A stretch of DNA of 64,000 nucleotides, from contig NZ_JBAWKJ010000004.1 of the NCBI RefSeq assembly GCF_037095755.1, positions 1-64,000 of the forward strand, given 5' to 3'. Source of the stretch: Sphingopyxis sp. CCNWLW2 (GTDB lineage: Bacteria; Pseudomonadota; Alphaproteobacteria; Sphingomonadales; Sphingomonadaceae). The position numbers were made by a program, and so were the translations under genes. The stretch's first letter is position 1. The number at the start of each line of letters is the position of its first letter. This document shows positions 52,634 to 60,900 of the stretch, one piece after another. The notes under the pieces are model-generated. The model was not told the DNA's origin. It did no database searches and saw only the letters and a program-made list of their open reading frames with translations.

Positions 52634-53827
52634 ATGCGCGCAGCCTATATCGTTTCACCGGTCCGTACGCCCGTGGCAAAATATCTGGGCGGCCTTGCCG
52701 ACGTGCCTGCTGAGCGGCTTGCCGAAAAGGTCATTCGTGCCGTCATCGAACGCAGCGGTGTCGATCCGCATGCCGTCGAAGATGTGGTTTTTGCGCAGAG
52801 CTATGCGAATGGCGAGGCGCCATGCATCGGCCGCTGGGCGGCGCTGGCGGCCGATTTACCACTCGAGGTCGCCGGTCTGCAGATCGACCGGCGCTGCGCC
52901 GGCGGCCTGACCGCGGTCGCAACGGCAGCGGCGATGGTCCAGAGCGGGATGGCCGACGTCATCGTCGCGGGCGGCGCCGAGAGCATGAGCAATGTCGAAT
53001 ATTACACGACGCGCATGCGCCGCGGAACGCGCGCCGGTTCGGCGACGCTGCATGACCGCCTCGAGCGCCAGCGCGAGAGATCGCAACCGGAAGAGCGTTT
53101 CGGTCCGATTTCGGGCATGATCGAGACCGCGGAAAATGTCGCTGCGGAGTATGGGATCGGGCGCGCCGAGGCCGACGCCTATGCCGTGCGCAGCCATCAG
53201 CGGGCGGCCGACGCATGGGCGCGCGGCGCATTCGACGCCGAGATCGTCCCGGTCGTGGTCGCCGGCCGCAAAGGCGAAACGGTTGTCGATCGCGACGAGG
53301 GCATCCGCTCCGACGCATCGATCGAAGCGATGGGAGCTCTCAAGCCGCTTCTGAAAGACGGGGTCGTGACTGCGGGCAATGCGAGCCAGCAAAATGACGC
53401 CGCGGCCGCCTGTCTCATTGTTGCCGAAGACCGTCTCGCCGATCTCGGCCTGACGCCGATGGCGAGATTGGTCGGCTGCTCGGCCGTTGGGTGTCACCCC
53501 GGTACGATGGGTATCGGGCCCGTCCCCGCGGTCGAAAAACTGTTCCGGCGGACGGGTCTTGGCTGGTCGAACATCGATCTTGTCGAACTGAACGAGGCTT
53601 TTGCTGCGCAGGTGCTTGCCGTGGCAAAAGGCTGGGAATGGAATGAGGCGGACAAACTCAACGTTAACGGCGGCGGTATTTCGCTTGGTCACCCCATTGC
53701 CGCGACAGGGGTGCGGCTCCTTGTCTCGATGCTCCACGAGCTGCAGCGGCGCGAGGCGCGTTACGGCCTCGAAACCATGTGCGTCGGCGGGGGCCAAGGC
53801 GTTGCGGCGATTTTCGAACGTGCCTGA
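52634..53827 (+). CDS. Thiolase (acetyl-CoA C-acyltransferase type)
   Basis: 397 residues, preceded by GAGGAAG. Nucleophilic C88 lies in IDRRCAGGLTA, the His in SLGHPIAATG and C383 in MCVGGGQGVAAIFE. It is a full degradative thiolase, paralogous to that at 29049 but clearly divergent. It is a single-gene unit, divergent from the hydrolase and 12 bp from the convergent SDR stop. It completes a beta-oxidation cycle, probably at a chain length or ring structure distinct from the other thiolase. Confidence 0.94.
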   Translation: MRAAYIVSPVRTPVAKYLGGLADVPAERLAEKVIRAVIERSGVDPHAVEDVVFAQSYANGEAPCIGRWAALAADLPLEVAGLQIDRRCAGGLTAVATAAAMVQSGMADVIVAGGAESMSNVEYYTTRMRRGTRAGSATLHDRLERQRERSQPEERFGPISGMIETAENVAAEYGIGRAEADAYAVRSHQRAADAWARGAFDAEIVPVVVAGRKGETVVDRDEGIRSDASIEAMGALKPLLKDGVVTAGNASQQNDAAAACLIVAEDRLADLGLTPMARLVGCSAVGCHPGTMGIGPVPAVEKLFRRTGLGWSNIDLVELNEAFAAQVLAVAKGWEWNEADKLNVNGGGISLGHPIAATGVRLLVSMLHELQRREARYGLETMCVGGGQGVAAIFERA

Positions 53828-53839
53828 CTCCCCGTCGTT

Positions 53840-54607
53840 TTAGCCCGCATGTGCGCCGCCGCCCGCCACTTCGATACCGCGTCCGGTAATCATCTGCGCC
53901 TCGTCGCTGGAGAGAAATAAAACGGTCGCGGCGATTTCCTCGGGTAGCACCGCACGGGCGATCATCTGATGCTCGCCCGCAATCGCCGCCTGTTCCTCGG
54001 CACTGAACATCGCGGCGACGATCGGGGTTGCAGTCAGCCCCGGGAGGACGCTGTTCACGCGAATGCCGTCCTTCGCATATGCGCAGCTGGCATATTGACT
54101 GAGGTGGATGACCCCCGCCTTTGCCGCCGAGTAGGAGGGCGGCGCCGACGACGTGAAGATGCGCCCGGACATTGAGGCCGTGTTGACGATCGTTCCTCCG
54201 CCGATATCTCTCATCACCGGGATTTCATATTTCATCGCAAGAAAAGTGCTGGTGAGGCAGATGTCCATGGTCCACTGCCAGTCTTCAAGGCTGAGGTCCT
54301 CAAGCGTGCCCGGCCGTGACAGTCCGACATTGTTGAACGCGTGGCGCACCGGCCCGAAGCGCGCGCAGGCTGACTCGATAAGTCGGCGGACAGCCCCTTC
54401 GTCGGTTGCATCGGTTTCGATGAACTCGGCGGATCCGCCAGACGCGCGGATCTGATCGCGCACCGCCCCTCCCCTCCCCGGATCGATCTCACCAATGGTC
54501 ACTTTCGCGCCCTCGCGCGCGAAGGCTGTCGCGGTCGCTGCGCCGATGCCCGATCCTGCTCCCGTCACGACCACCGATCGACCGAGAAAACGTTGGTTAC
54601 CGCTCAT
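53840..54607 (-). CDS. SDR-family oxidoreductase
   Basis: 255 residues, classical. The cofactor motif is TGAGSGIGAAT, then NNVGLSRPG, the Ser in NTASMSGRIF, and YSAAKAGV. The acidic residue EIDPGRGG after beta-2 indicates NAD+ preference. It is last in the minus-strand operon with hydratase, flavin reductase and SnoaL-like protein, overlapping the SnoaL-like gene by 11 bp. Likely dehydrogenation of a cyclic alcohol. Confidence 0.9.
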   Translation of the reverse strand: MSGNQRFLGRSVVVTGAGSGIGAATATAFAREGAKVTIGEIDPGRGGAVRDQIRASGGSAEFIETDATDEGAVRRLIESACARFGPVRHAFNNVGLSRPGTLEDLSLEDWQWTMDICLTSTFLAMKYEIPVMRDIGGGTIVNTASMSGRIFTSSAPPSYSAAKAGVIHLSQYASCAYAKDGIRVNSVLPGLTATPIVAAMFSAEEQAAIAGEHQMIARAVLPEEIAATVLFLSSDEAQMITGRGIEVAGGGAHAG

Positions 54608-55163
54608 TTTTGTCTCCCGCCCGCTGAACTGTCACCGCATCGGGGCTTCCGCCGCCCGACGCCCAAAAGTCGGACCAATGCTCGAAGTCGCCGGGAAGTG
54701 CCGGCGGGTTCGGATGGGCGTCCCAACCCGTGAAGGGCGCGCGGGGCCGCTCCTCCCAATCGGCGGCATACCAATGCTTCTCGCGCCGGCGCACGAAGAA
54801 CCACTCGCCTGCCTCGCGCCGATATTCATCGAAATAGGCGATCGCCATTACGATCCAGCGACCGCGATCTTCATGCTCGGCGCGGCAGTAGACGACGCCG
54901 GTTGCCGCATCGCGGTCCTGAAAGACGACGCGATGACCGCAGATCTGGTGGACCGATCGATAGAAAGTCCGCAGCATCGGATCGATGAGGCCGCGCAGCA
55001 CATCGCGCCCGGAGCCATGGTGACCGCAGGCAACGTCAGGCACGAACAGGCCGGTCCAGGTGTCGAGATCGCGCCCGTCAACCGCCAACGCATAGCGCAT
55101 CGCCAATTGTTGGATTGCAGCCTGTGACTCCAGGCGATCGATCCTGTCCTCCACGCCGCTCAC
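54597..55163 (-). CDS. SnoaL-like/NTF2-fold protein
   Basis: 188 residues. The helix SQAAIQQLAMRYALAVDGRDLDTWTGLF and the strand segment CRAEHEDRGRWIVMAIAYFDEYRREAGEWFFVRRREKHWY are typical of SnoaL-like domains; the Asp in AVDGRD and His in KHWY are likely pocket residues. It overlaps both neighbours (ATGA with the flavin reductase, 11 bp with the SDR), so it is tightly coupled. The other SnoaL-like protein at 27757 is also next to an SDR, a repeated pairing. Dehydratase or isomerase activity is possible. Confidence 0.82.
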   Translation of the reverse strand: MSGVEDRIDRLESQAAIQQLAMRYALAVDGRDLDTWTGLFVPDVACGHHGSGRDVLRGLIDPMLRTFYRSVHQICGHRVVFQDRDAATGVVYCRAEHEDRGRWIVMAIAYFDEYRREAGEWFFVRRREKHWYAADWEERPRAPFTGWDAHPNPPALPGDFEHWSDFWASGGGSPDAVTVQRAGDKNER

Positions 55164-56299
55164 GTCAGCCGCTCCAGATTTGCAGGATCAAAGGCGAGAA
55201 AAGGCTCGTCGCGCGTGGCACGCGTGAACCAGCCTGGATCGTTGAGGATTGCCCGCCCGACGGCGACAAGGTCAAATTCGCCGCGCTCGAACCGCTCCAG
55301 AAGCAGCGGCAGATTGTCGGTCGAATCCTGGCTCGCGTCGATATGTTTCGCCCCTCCGCCCGCTTTCCCGAGCGCCACCCCGCCCACCGTCATCGAGGGC
55401 TTGCCCGTGAGCTTTTTTGCCCAGCCTGCGAGATTGAGGGTCGAGCCTGTAAAAGCGGGCGTATCGAAATAGCGCTGACTTGCGTCGAAGAGGTCGACCC
55501 CTGCGTCCGCGAGCGGGCCGAGGAGTGCACCGAGACCGTCGGGATCGCTGGCGAGCATCGCGCGATAGTCCTGCATCTTGAACTGCGAAAAACGGAATAT
55601 GATTGGGCGCTCAACGCCGATCTCGTCTCGTATGGCGCGGACGACAGCGGCCCCGAACGCCGCTCGCCGGGGAGCGGTCCCGCCCCAGTCATCATCGCGG
55701 CGGTTGGTATAATCCCATAGAAAGCTGTCAATCAGATACCCGTGAGCGCCGTGTATCGCGATCCCATCCGCGCCATGCACCACCGCATTGCGCGCGGCGA
55801 GCGCATAAGCGGCCACGATATCGGAAACGTCGGTTTCGCTCATGGGCGCCTGCGGTAGCATCGCCTGCTCGCGCCCTTCAGACCGAAAGGAGATGACCCC
55901 GTCGGCAGGGCCCCAGATTCCGGAGGGCCGCATGGCCGCGCCCGACGCCGTCCCCGCATTTTCGACATTCCACATCGGGCCCTGGTGCCAGAGCTGCGGA
56001 ATGACGCGCCCCCCTTCGCGATGGACCGCATCGAACAGCGCGCGCCAGCCAGCGAGCGCTTCGTCGCCGTCTAGGCGCGGTATATCGGGGTGATCGACCG
56101 CCGAAGTATGCGGGATCGCAACGCCCTCGGTAATGAGAAGCCCCAAGCCCGTCGCGGCGCGACGCGCGTAATAGGCTGCCACATCGGGGCCGGGAACGCC
56201 GGCCGGTGAGCGATACCGCGTCATCGGGGCCATGACGAGGCGGTTCGGAAGCGTGAGCCCACGCAGCTTCAACGGCGCGAGAAGCGGTCCCAGTCCCAT
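55160..56299 (-). CDS. NADH:flavin oxidoreductase (old yellow enzyme family)
   Basis: 379 residues, a single FMN-binding TIM barrel. The start GLGPLLAPLKLRGLTLPNRLVMAPMTRYRS and the substrate His pair in IHGAHGYLIDSFLWDYTNRRDDDWGG are diagnostic of OYE/NemA-like ene-reductases. It reduces C=C bonds conjugated to a carbonyl. It is 3 bp after the hydratase stop and overlaps the SnoaL-like gene. It may reduce an alpha,beta-unsaturated ketone in a ring intermediate. Confidence 0.93.
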   Translation of the reverse strand: MGLGPLLAPLKLRGLTLPNRLVMAPMTRYRSPAGVPGPDVAAYYARRAATGLGLLITEGVAIPHTSAVDHPDIPRLDGDEALAGWRALFDAVHREGGRVIPQLWHQGPMWNVENAGTASGAAMRPSGIWGPADGVISFRSEGREQAMLPQAPMSETDVSDIVAAYALAARNAVVHGADGIAIHGAHGYLIDSFLWDYTNRRDDDWGGTAPRRAAFGAAVVRAIRDEIGVERPIIFRFSQFKMQDYRAMLASDPDGLGALLGPLADAGVDLFDASQRYFDTPAFTGSTLNLAGWAKKLTGKPSMTVGGVALGKAGGGAKHIDASQDSTDNLPLLLERFERGEFDLVAVGRAILNDPGWFTRATRDEPFLAFDPANLERLT

Positions 56300-56302
56300 G
56301 GG

Positions 56303-57106
56303 TCAGCGGCCCGTGAAGTCGGGGCGCCGTTTCTGAATGAACGCGTTGCGCTTTTCCGTCGTGTCGCCCGTCGACTGGCTCATGAAAATGGCGCGGTTCT
56401 CGAGCTCGATCGCGGCGGCAAGGCTCGGGGCATCGGCGTTGATATGGAGCGAGCTCTTCGTCAGCGAAATCCCGATGGGGCTGTTGACGATCACGGCGTC
56501 GGCTAGACGCATCGCCTCGTCCATCAGCCCGCCATCGGCGACGCAGCGCAGCACGAGGCCGATCCGTTCGGCCTCTTCGGCGAGCACGGCGCGCCCGGTG
56601 AGCATGAGTTCGGCGGCGCGCTGCTGCCCGACCAGCCTTGGAAGCAGATAGCTGAAACCGAGTTCGTGCCCAGTGCCTGCATTGTGAAACGCGTTGACAA
56701 ACTTGGCCGAACGCGCCGCGACCGTCATGTCGGCCGCGAGCGCGATCGCGTAGCCTGCGCCGGCCGCGACGCCGTTAACCGCGCAGATGACAGGTTGCGG
56801 CAAAGCACGCATGAGGATCGGTATCTGGCCGAGCCGGTCCATGACGCGGCGCTGGAATTGCGCCTTGCCGAGCTCGGCATCGACCCAGTCGGGGGCGCCA
56901 GCGGCGCGAATGTCATGTCCCGCGCAAAATCCGCGGCCGGCACCTGTGAGGATGACGACGCGCACATCATGATCGTAGCGCACCGCCTCGAGACGATCGA
57001 TCAGCTCGCCATACATGGCGTAGGTCAGCGAATTCAGCGCGTCGGGACGATTGAACGTCAGACGGCACACCCCTGCGGCCGGTGTATCCTGCAGAATGTC
57101 GCTCAT
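56303..57106 (-). CDS. Enoyl-CoA hydratase/isomerase (crotonase family)
   Basis: 267 residues from the ATG at 57106 (MSDILQDTPAAGVCRLTFNRPDALNSL). Oxyanion-hole segments are LTGAGRGFCAGHDIRAAG and VNGVAAGAGYAIALAADMTVA. NAGTGHELGFSYLLPRLVG has a Glu at the position of a hydratase/isomerase acid. It leads the operon with the OYE-type reductase, SnoaL-like protein and SDR. It is divergent from the CoA-transferase gene across a 191-bp region with several inverted repeats. Confidence 0.92.
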   Translation of the reverse strand: MSDILQDTPAAGVCRLTFNRPDALNSLTYAMYGELIDRLEAVRYDHDVRVVILTGAGRGFCAGHDIRAAGAPDWVDAELGKAQFQRRVMDRLGQIPILMRALPQPVICAVNGVAAGAGYAIALAADMTVAARSAKFVNAFHNAGTGHELGFSYLLPRLVGQQRAAELMLTGRAVLAEEAERIGLVLRCVADGGLMDEAMRLADAVIVNSPIGISLTKSSLHINADAPSLAAAIELENRAIFMSQSTGDTTEKRNAFIQKRRPDFTGR

Positions 57107-57122
57107 GTTTGTTGTCCCGTGC

Positions 57123-57140
57123 CTTGCGATCCGCCGCAAG
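57123..57140. promoter_or_regulatory. Inverted repeat CTTGCG-N6-CGCAAG
   Basis: Perfect 6-bp arms, with the same half-sites as the repeat at 10588 but a longer spacer. It is located 16 bp upstream of the hydratase start, so it could also be a leader hairpin. Confidence 0.35.
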
Positions 57141-57207
57141 CCTGTGTGGCGCATCGCCCTTGAAAAGGCGAGCCTTGCACGGCCGGTATCGGGGAACGGC
57201 TGGGCCA

Positions 57208-57223
57208 TATCACGGTTGTGAAC
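57208..57223. promoter_or_regulatory. Weak operator-like site (TATCAC-N4-GTGAAC)
   Basis: TATCACGGTTGTGAAC matches the CATCAC-N4-GTGATG consensus in 9 of 12 arm positions. It lies 101 and 74 bp from the divergent starts at 57106 and 57298. Confidence 0.4.
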
Positions 57224-57297
57224 AGCCGCACTTGTCCCTTGTCTTATCCATCCAGTCCGACGCAAGGGTGATCGATTGTTCAATGACAAGGTGCGAC

Positions 57298-58527
57298 ATG
57301 GGCCGACTTCCGCTCGACAACATCCGCGTACTCGATCTCACGCGCGTTCTCGCTGGGCCCTTCGGCTCCCAAATTCTCGCGGACCTCGGGGCCGACGTGA
57401 TCAAGATCGAGCGCCCGGTGGTGGGCGACGACGCGCGCATCTTCGGCGAACCCTATCTTCGCGATGCCGACGGCAAGCCCACCCGCGACAATGCCTTCTA
57501 CATGTCGGTGAACCGCAACAAGCGCTCGGTCTCGCTGAATATTGCGAGCGCCGAAGGCCAGGCCCTGATCCGCGAGCTCGTCGACTCCTGCGACGTCGTC
57601 ATGGAAAATTACAAGGTTGGCGATCTGAAGCGCTACGGTCTCGACTATGAGAGCCTGAAGGCGATCAAGCCCTCGATCATTTACTGTTCGGTGACCGGCT
57701 ATGGCCAGACCGGCCCCCTGGCGAGCAAACCGGGCTATGACGCTGTGTTCCAGGGCGAATGCGGCCTGATGAGCGTCACCGGCACTCCCGATGGCAAAGA
57801 GGGCGCTGGGCCGATGAAGGTCGGCCCCAGCATCATCGACCTGTTCACGGGCCTCAATGTCGCGAACGCCGTCCTCGCGGCGCTCTATTATCGTGACGCA
57901 AATGGCGGCGAAGGCCAGTATATCGATGTTGCGCTTTTCGACTGCGGCGTTTCGGCGCTATCGCATTACGCCCAGATCTACCTGACGTCGGGCGAGGTTC
58001 CCGTGCGGCGCGGCACGCAGGGGAATGGTGGCATGCCGACGAGCATGTTCCCGTGCAGCGATGGCGCCATCATGATCACGTCGGGCAACGACAAGCAATA
58101 TATTGCGCTCTGCGCTGCCGTTGGTCACCCGGAGCTCGCGGATCATCCGCATTTCGTCACCAATGTGCTGCGGGTCGCGCACCGAGACGAGATCACCGAA
58201 GTTTTCAACAAGATCTTCGAGACCAATACGGTCGCCTATTGGCTCGAGAAACTCGGCGCTGCCGGTATCCCGAGCGGGCCGATCAACGACCTCGAGCAGG
58301 TGTTCAACTATTCGCAGGCCCAGCATCGCGGCCTGCGCGCCAGAGCGCCGCATCCGCTCAAGCCTGACCTCGATGTGATCCGCAGCCCGCTCAATTTTTC
58401 GGAAACACCGATCACCGATTATGACGCGCCGCCGATGCTCGGCCAGCACACCGAAGAGGTACTGACTGGCGAACTCGGACTTGATCAGGCGGCGCTCGAA
58501 CGGCTCAAGGCTGGCGGCATCATCTGA
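57298..58527 (+). CDS. CaiB/BaiF family (class III) CoA-transferase
   Basis: 409 residues from the ATG at 57298 (AAGG 7 nt upstream). The family start IRVLDLTRVLAGPFGSQILADLGADVIKIERP is textbook, and the catalytic aspartate is D181 in GPSIIDLFTGLNVANA. It transfers CoA between a CoA thioester and a free acid, an ATP-sparing alternative to the three ligases in the window. Single-gene transcription unit, tail-to-tail with the sulfotransferase gene. Candidate substrates are hydroxylated or branched acids of the pathway. Confidence 0.94.
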   Translation: MGRLPLDNIRVLDLTRVLAGPFGSQILADLGADVIKIERPVVGDDARIFGEPYLRDADGKPTRDNAFYMSVNRNKRSVSLNIASAEGQALIRELVDSCDVVMENYKVGDLKRYGLDYESLKAIKPSIIYCSVTGYGQTGPLASKPGYDAVFQGECGLMSVTGTPDGKEGAGPMKVGPSIIDLFTGLNVANAVLAALYYRDANGGEGQYIDVALFDCGVSALSHYAQIYLTSGEVPVRRGTQGNGGMPTSMFPCSDGAIMITSGNDKQYIALCAAVGHPELADHPHFVTNVLRVAHRDEITEVFNKIFETNTVAYWLEKLGAAGIPSGPINDLEQVFNYSQAQHRGLRARAPHPLKPDLDVIRSPLNFSETPITDYDAPPMLGQHTEEVLTGELGLDQAALERLKAGGII

Positions 58528-58545
58528 GTCCGCGCGCCGCGAGCA

Positions 58546-59700
58546 TCAGACGTAGCCCCGCCGCGCGCGGTAGGCGGCGAACCTCTGCTCGAGCCATGCG
58601 CGCGTGAGACCGAATGCCTCGGGCGCATAGCGCGCCGGGCCCTGCGACGATACGGGCCGCGGATGCGCGTCGAGCCACGCCTGCATCTTCGCCTCGGTCA
58701 GGGGATGAAGGTCGATCGAAAAAACATCATAAATCGAGCGTATCACGCCGAGCTGGTCGCGCGTAAAATCGTGAAATTCGATGTCGATGAAAGCGGCCTC
58801 GCTGTTCGAGCGCGCGGCATGCGCCCGATCGAGCGCTTCCCCCCAAAAATTTGCTTCGCGCGGCCCCACATCGGCAGCGGCCGCGTTATCGCCGCAAAAG
58901 GCTCGCCGGGCGGCAAAGATCAAGCTGCTGATCGATGGCATCGCGTCGACAGGGTCGCGATGGGTTTGGACAACGCACGCATCGGGGAAGACCGTCAGCA
59001 GTTCGCCTAGCGAAAACAGGTCGGTCGGGTTTTTGAGCAGCCAGCGGCGCGGATCGTCGGCGCCGATGAGCCGCAGCACATCGGCCAGCCAGCGGTAACT
59101 GTCCTCGTCATTACGTCCGCGATACCAACTGTCATAGGCCGGAACAGGCCACATAGAGGGCCACATGTTGCTTGAAAAGCCGGAGGCGAGGATGAACAGC
59201 GATTCCTCTATGCCTTCGGCGGTCATCATATGATCTAGCGCTGCTTCGGGCGCCGCTGCGATGAAGCTGTCGAGCGCGGTCTTTTCAGCGAGATATTGCG
59301 CCGTGTTGACCCACTGATCGCGCGGCGGGCGCGGCATAGGGTACATCGCGAGCCAGTGCTCGGGCCCCTGAAATTGTGGGTCGAGCGACATCAGCTGGTG
59401 AAGCGCCGTTGTACCCGATCGTACCAATCCCACTATGACCACCGGTGCTTTGATCGGGCGGCCGCGAACGTCTGGCCGCGCCTTCAGCCCTGCGACCGCC
59501 AAGGCGCGCGCGTCGAGCGACTGACCGATGCGAAAAGCGCTCGCCGCGGCGAATTCGGGCGCCAGGTCAAGATCGTCTACCGCACGCAGAAGTAGGTCGA
59601 ATCCCTCGCGAAACGCCGGATCGCCAAAGTCCGAAAGACCGGTACGCGCCGTCGACGCTGCGAGCATCGCGGCCGGGGTGAAGAGATTTTCGCTTCTCAT
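58546..59700 (-). CDS. Sulfotransferase family protein
   Basis: 384 residues from the ATG at 59700, which overlaps the MDR stop (ATGA). The PAPS 5'-phosphosulfate loop is VGLVRSGTTALHQL and the 3'-phosphate site is VVQTHRDPVDAMPS. It belongs to the large bacterial sulfotransferase clade common in mycobacteria and sphingomonads. Sulfation of a hydroxylated hydrophobic intermediate is plausible, but many members of this clade are uncharacterised. It is the last gene of the four-gene minus-strand operon. Confidence 0.88.
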   Translation of the reverse strand: MRSENLFTPAAMLAASTARTGLSDFGDPAFREGFDLLLRAVDDLDLAPEFAAASAFRIGQSLDARALAVAGLKARPDVRGRPIKAPVVIVGLVRSGTTALHQLMSLDPQFQGPEHWLAMYPMPRPPRDQWVNTAQYLAEKTALDSFIAAAPEAALDHMMTAEGIEESLFILASGFSSNMWPSMWPVPAYDSWYRGRNDEDSYRWLADVLRLIGADDPRRWLLKNPTDLFSLGELLTVFPDACVVQTHRDPVDAMPSISSLIFAARRAFCGDNAAAADVGPREANFWGEALDRAHAARSNSEAAFIDIEFHDFTRDQLGVIRSIYDVFSIDLHPLTEAKMQAWLDAHPRPVSSQGPARYAPEAFGLTRAWLEQRFAAYRARRGYV

Positions 59701-60710
59701 GCCGAGGCCCAAGGGTCGAGATGCAGCTTAGTTTCGCCGGAACCTGCACGTAACGCTTCGAAATGGGCGGGAAATGCATCCAGTCCGACCGTTCGCGACA
59801 CCATCAGCCTCGGCTCGACATGACCGGCGTCGAGCATGTCGGCACTCTCCTGGAAATCTGCGAGACTATAGGCGAAGGAGAAGCGCATGGTGGCGCGCTT
59901 CCAAGTCGCAAGCGCCGGGACAAGAGCGTCGGGCGCGGCGCAGAAGCCAAGCGATACGATCGTGCCGCCGGGGGCTACAAGCTCGACCGCTTTCTGCATC
60001 GAGCCGACCGCGCCGGTGCACTCGAACAGGATATCGGGTGGGCCACCGAGCGCAGCGGCGAGCCGTTCGCCCTCGCCTTCGCCGAAGGCTTCGAAGCCCT
60101 GCGCGCCCACGTCGTTCGCGAGCGGCGCGCGGCGTGCCGAACGCGACATGGCGACAACGCAGCCGGCACCTAGGTGGCGTGCCCAGTAGATCACCGCGAG
60201 CCCGATCGACCCGGCTCCAAGGACTGCAACTCGCGATCCGGGGGTCATCTTCGCAAGGCGCACGCCATGCAGCCCGACCGCGAGCGGCTCGACGAGCGCG
60301 CCGTCGAGCGCAGAAAGGCCCGCCGGCAAAGAAATGGCGCTGCTCGCAGCGACGCGCATATATTCGCCAAAGCCTCCCACCATGCCTTCCATTGCGGTGC
60401 AGGCAATCGGATACCCTTCCCTGCAACGAGCGCAGACGCCACATCCCCTGCACGGCATCGCGGTCACGCGCTCACCCGTCCCGAAGCCTCCGGCATCCTT
60501 GCCCGCCGCAACGATTTCGCCGGAAAACTCGTGGCCGATGACTGTCCCGAGGGGCACATCATCGCCATGCCCGGACGTCATATGGAGATCTGTGCCGCAC
60601 ACGCCGCACCGCTCGACGCGGATGACGAGCTCACCCTCGCCGGGAACAGGGTCTGCTACGATTTCGACCGCAAGCGGCAGCCCCGCGCCCCTGAATATCG
60701 CGGCCCTCAT
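59697..60710 (-). CDS. Zinc-dependent MDR alcohol dehydrogenase
   Basis: 337 residues from the ATG at 60710. Catalytic zinc ligands lie in RCGVCGTDLH and GTVIGHEFSG. The structural-zinc lobe CRGCGVCARCREGYPIAC has four cysteines, and the cofactor motif is AVLGAGSIGLAVI. It resembles threonine/sorbitol-type dehydrogenases acting on secondary alcohols with NAD(P)+. It overlaps the sulfotransferase by 4 bp and follows the second MDR gene after 190 bp, a gap holding a weak operator-like site. Confidence 0.92.
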   Translation of the reverse strand: MRAAIFRGAGLPLAVEIVADPVPGEGELVIRVERCGVCGTDLHMTSGHGDDVPLGTVIGHEFSGEIVAAGKDAGGFGTGERVTAMPCRGCGVCARCREGYPIACTAMEGMVGGFGEYMRVAASSAISLPAGLSALDGALVEPLAVGLHGVRLAKMTPGSRVAVLGAGSIGLAVIYWARHLGAGCVVAMSRSARRAPLANDVGAQGFEAFGEGEGERLAAALGGPPDILFECTGAVGSMQKAVELVAPGGTIVSLGFCAAPDALVPALATWKRATMRFSFAYSLADFQESADMLDAGHVEPRLMVSRTVGLDAFPAHFEALRAGSGETKLHLDPWASA

Positions 60711-60840
60711 GCCCTGACCCTTCGAACAGGCATTGCAGCATCCTTCCCACGAGCCGCGCTCATTCGGCACGGCATTCGAACCGGCATTTCGCCGCCATGC
60801 GCCCGGGCAAGTCAAGAAAACGCACGCCAACAAGGATATT

Positions 60841-60856
60841 CATCACGAACATGATC
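60841..60856. promoter_or_regulatory. Weak operator-like site (CATCAC-N4-ATGATC)
   Basis: CATCACGAACATGATC has a perfect left half and one mismatch in the GATG end, 130 bp upstream of the MDR start at 60710. Confidence 0.45.
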
Positions 60857-60900
60857 GGTGCCCCCGCCCGGCTCAGCTCGAGAGGTCGGCACGCCCGCGG

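Noticed and set aside
17104..57284. Shared GATTGTTCAAT at 17104 and 57274 as a regulatory motif
   Set aside because: An 11-12-mer shared by two places is expected many times by chance in 64 kb, and only the first is part of a palindrome.
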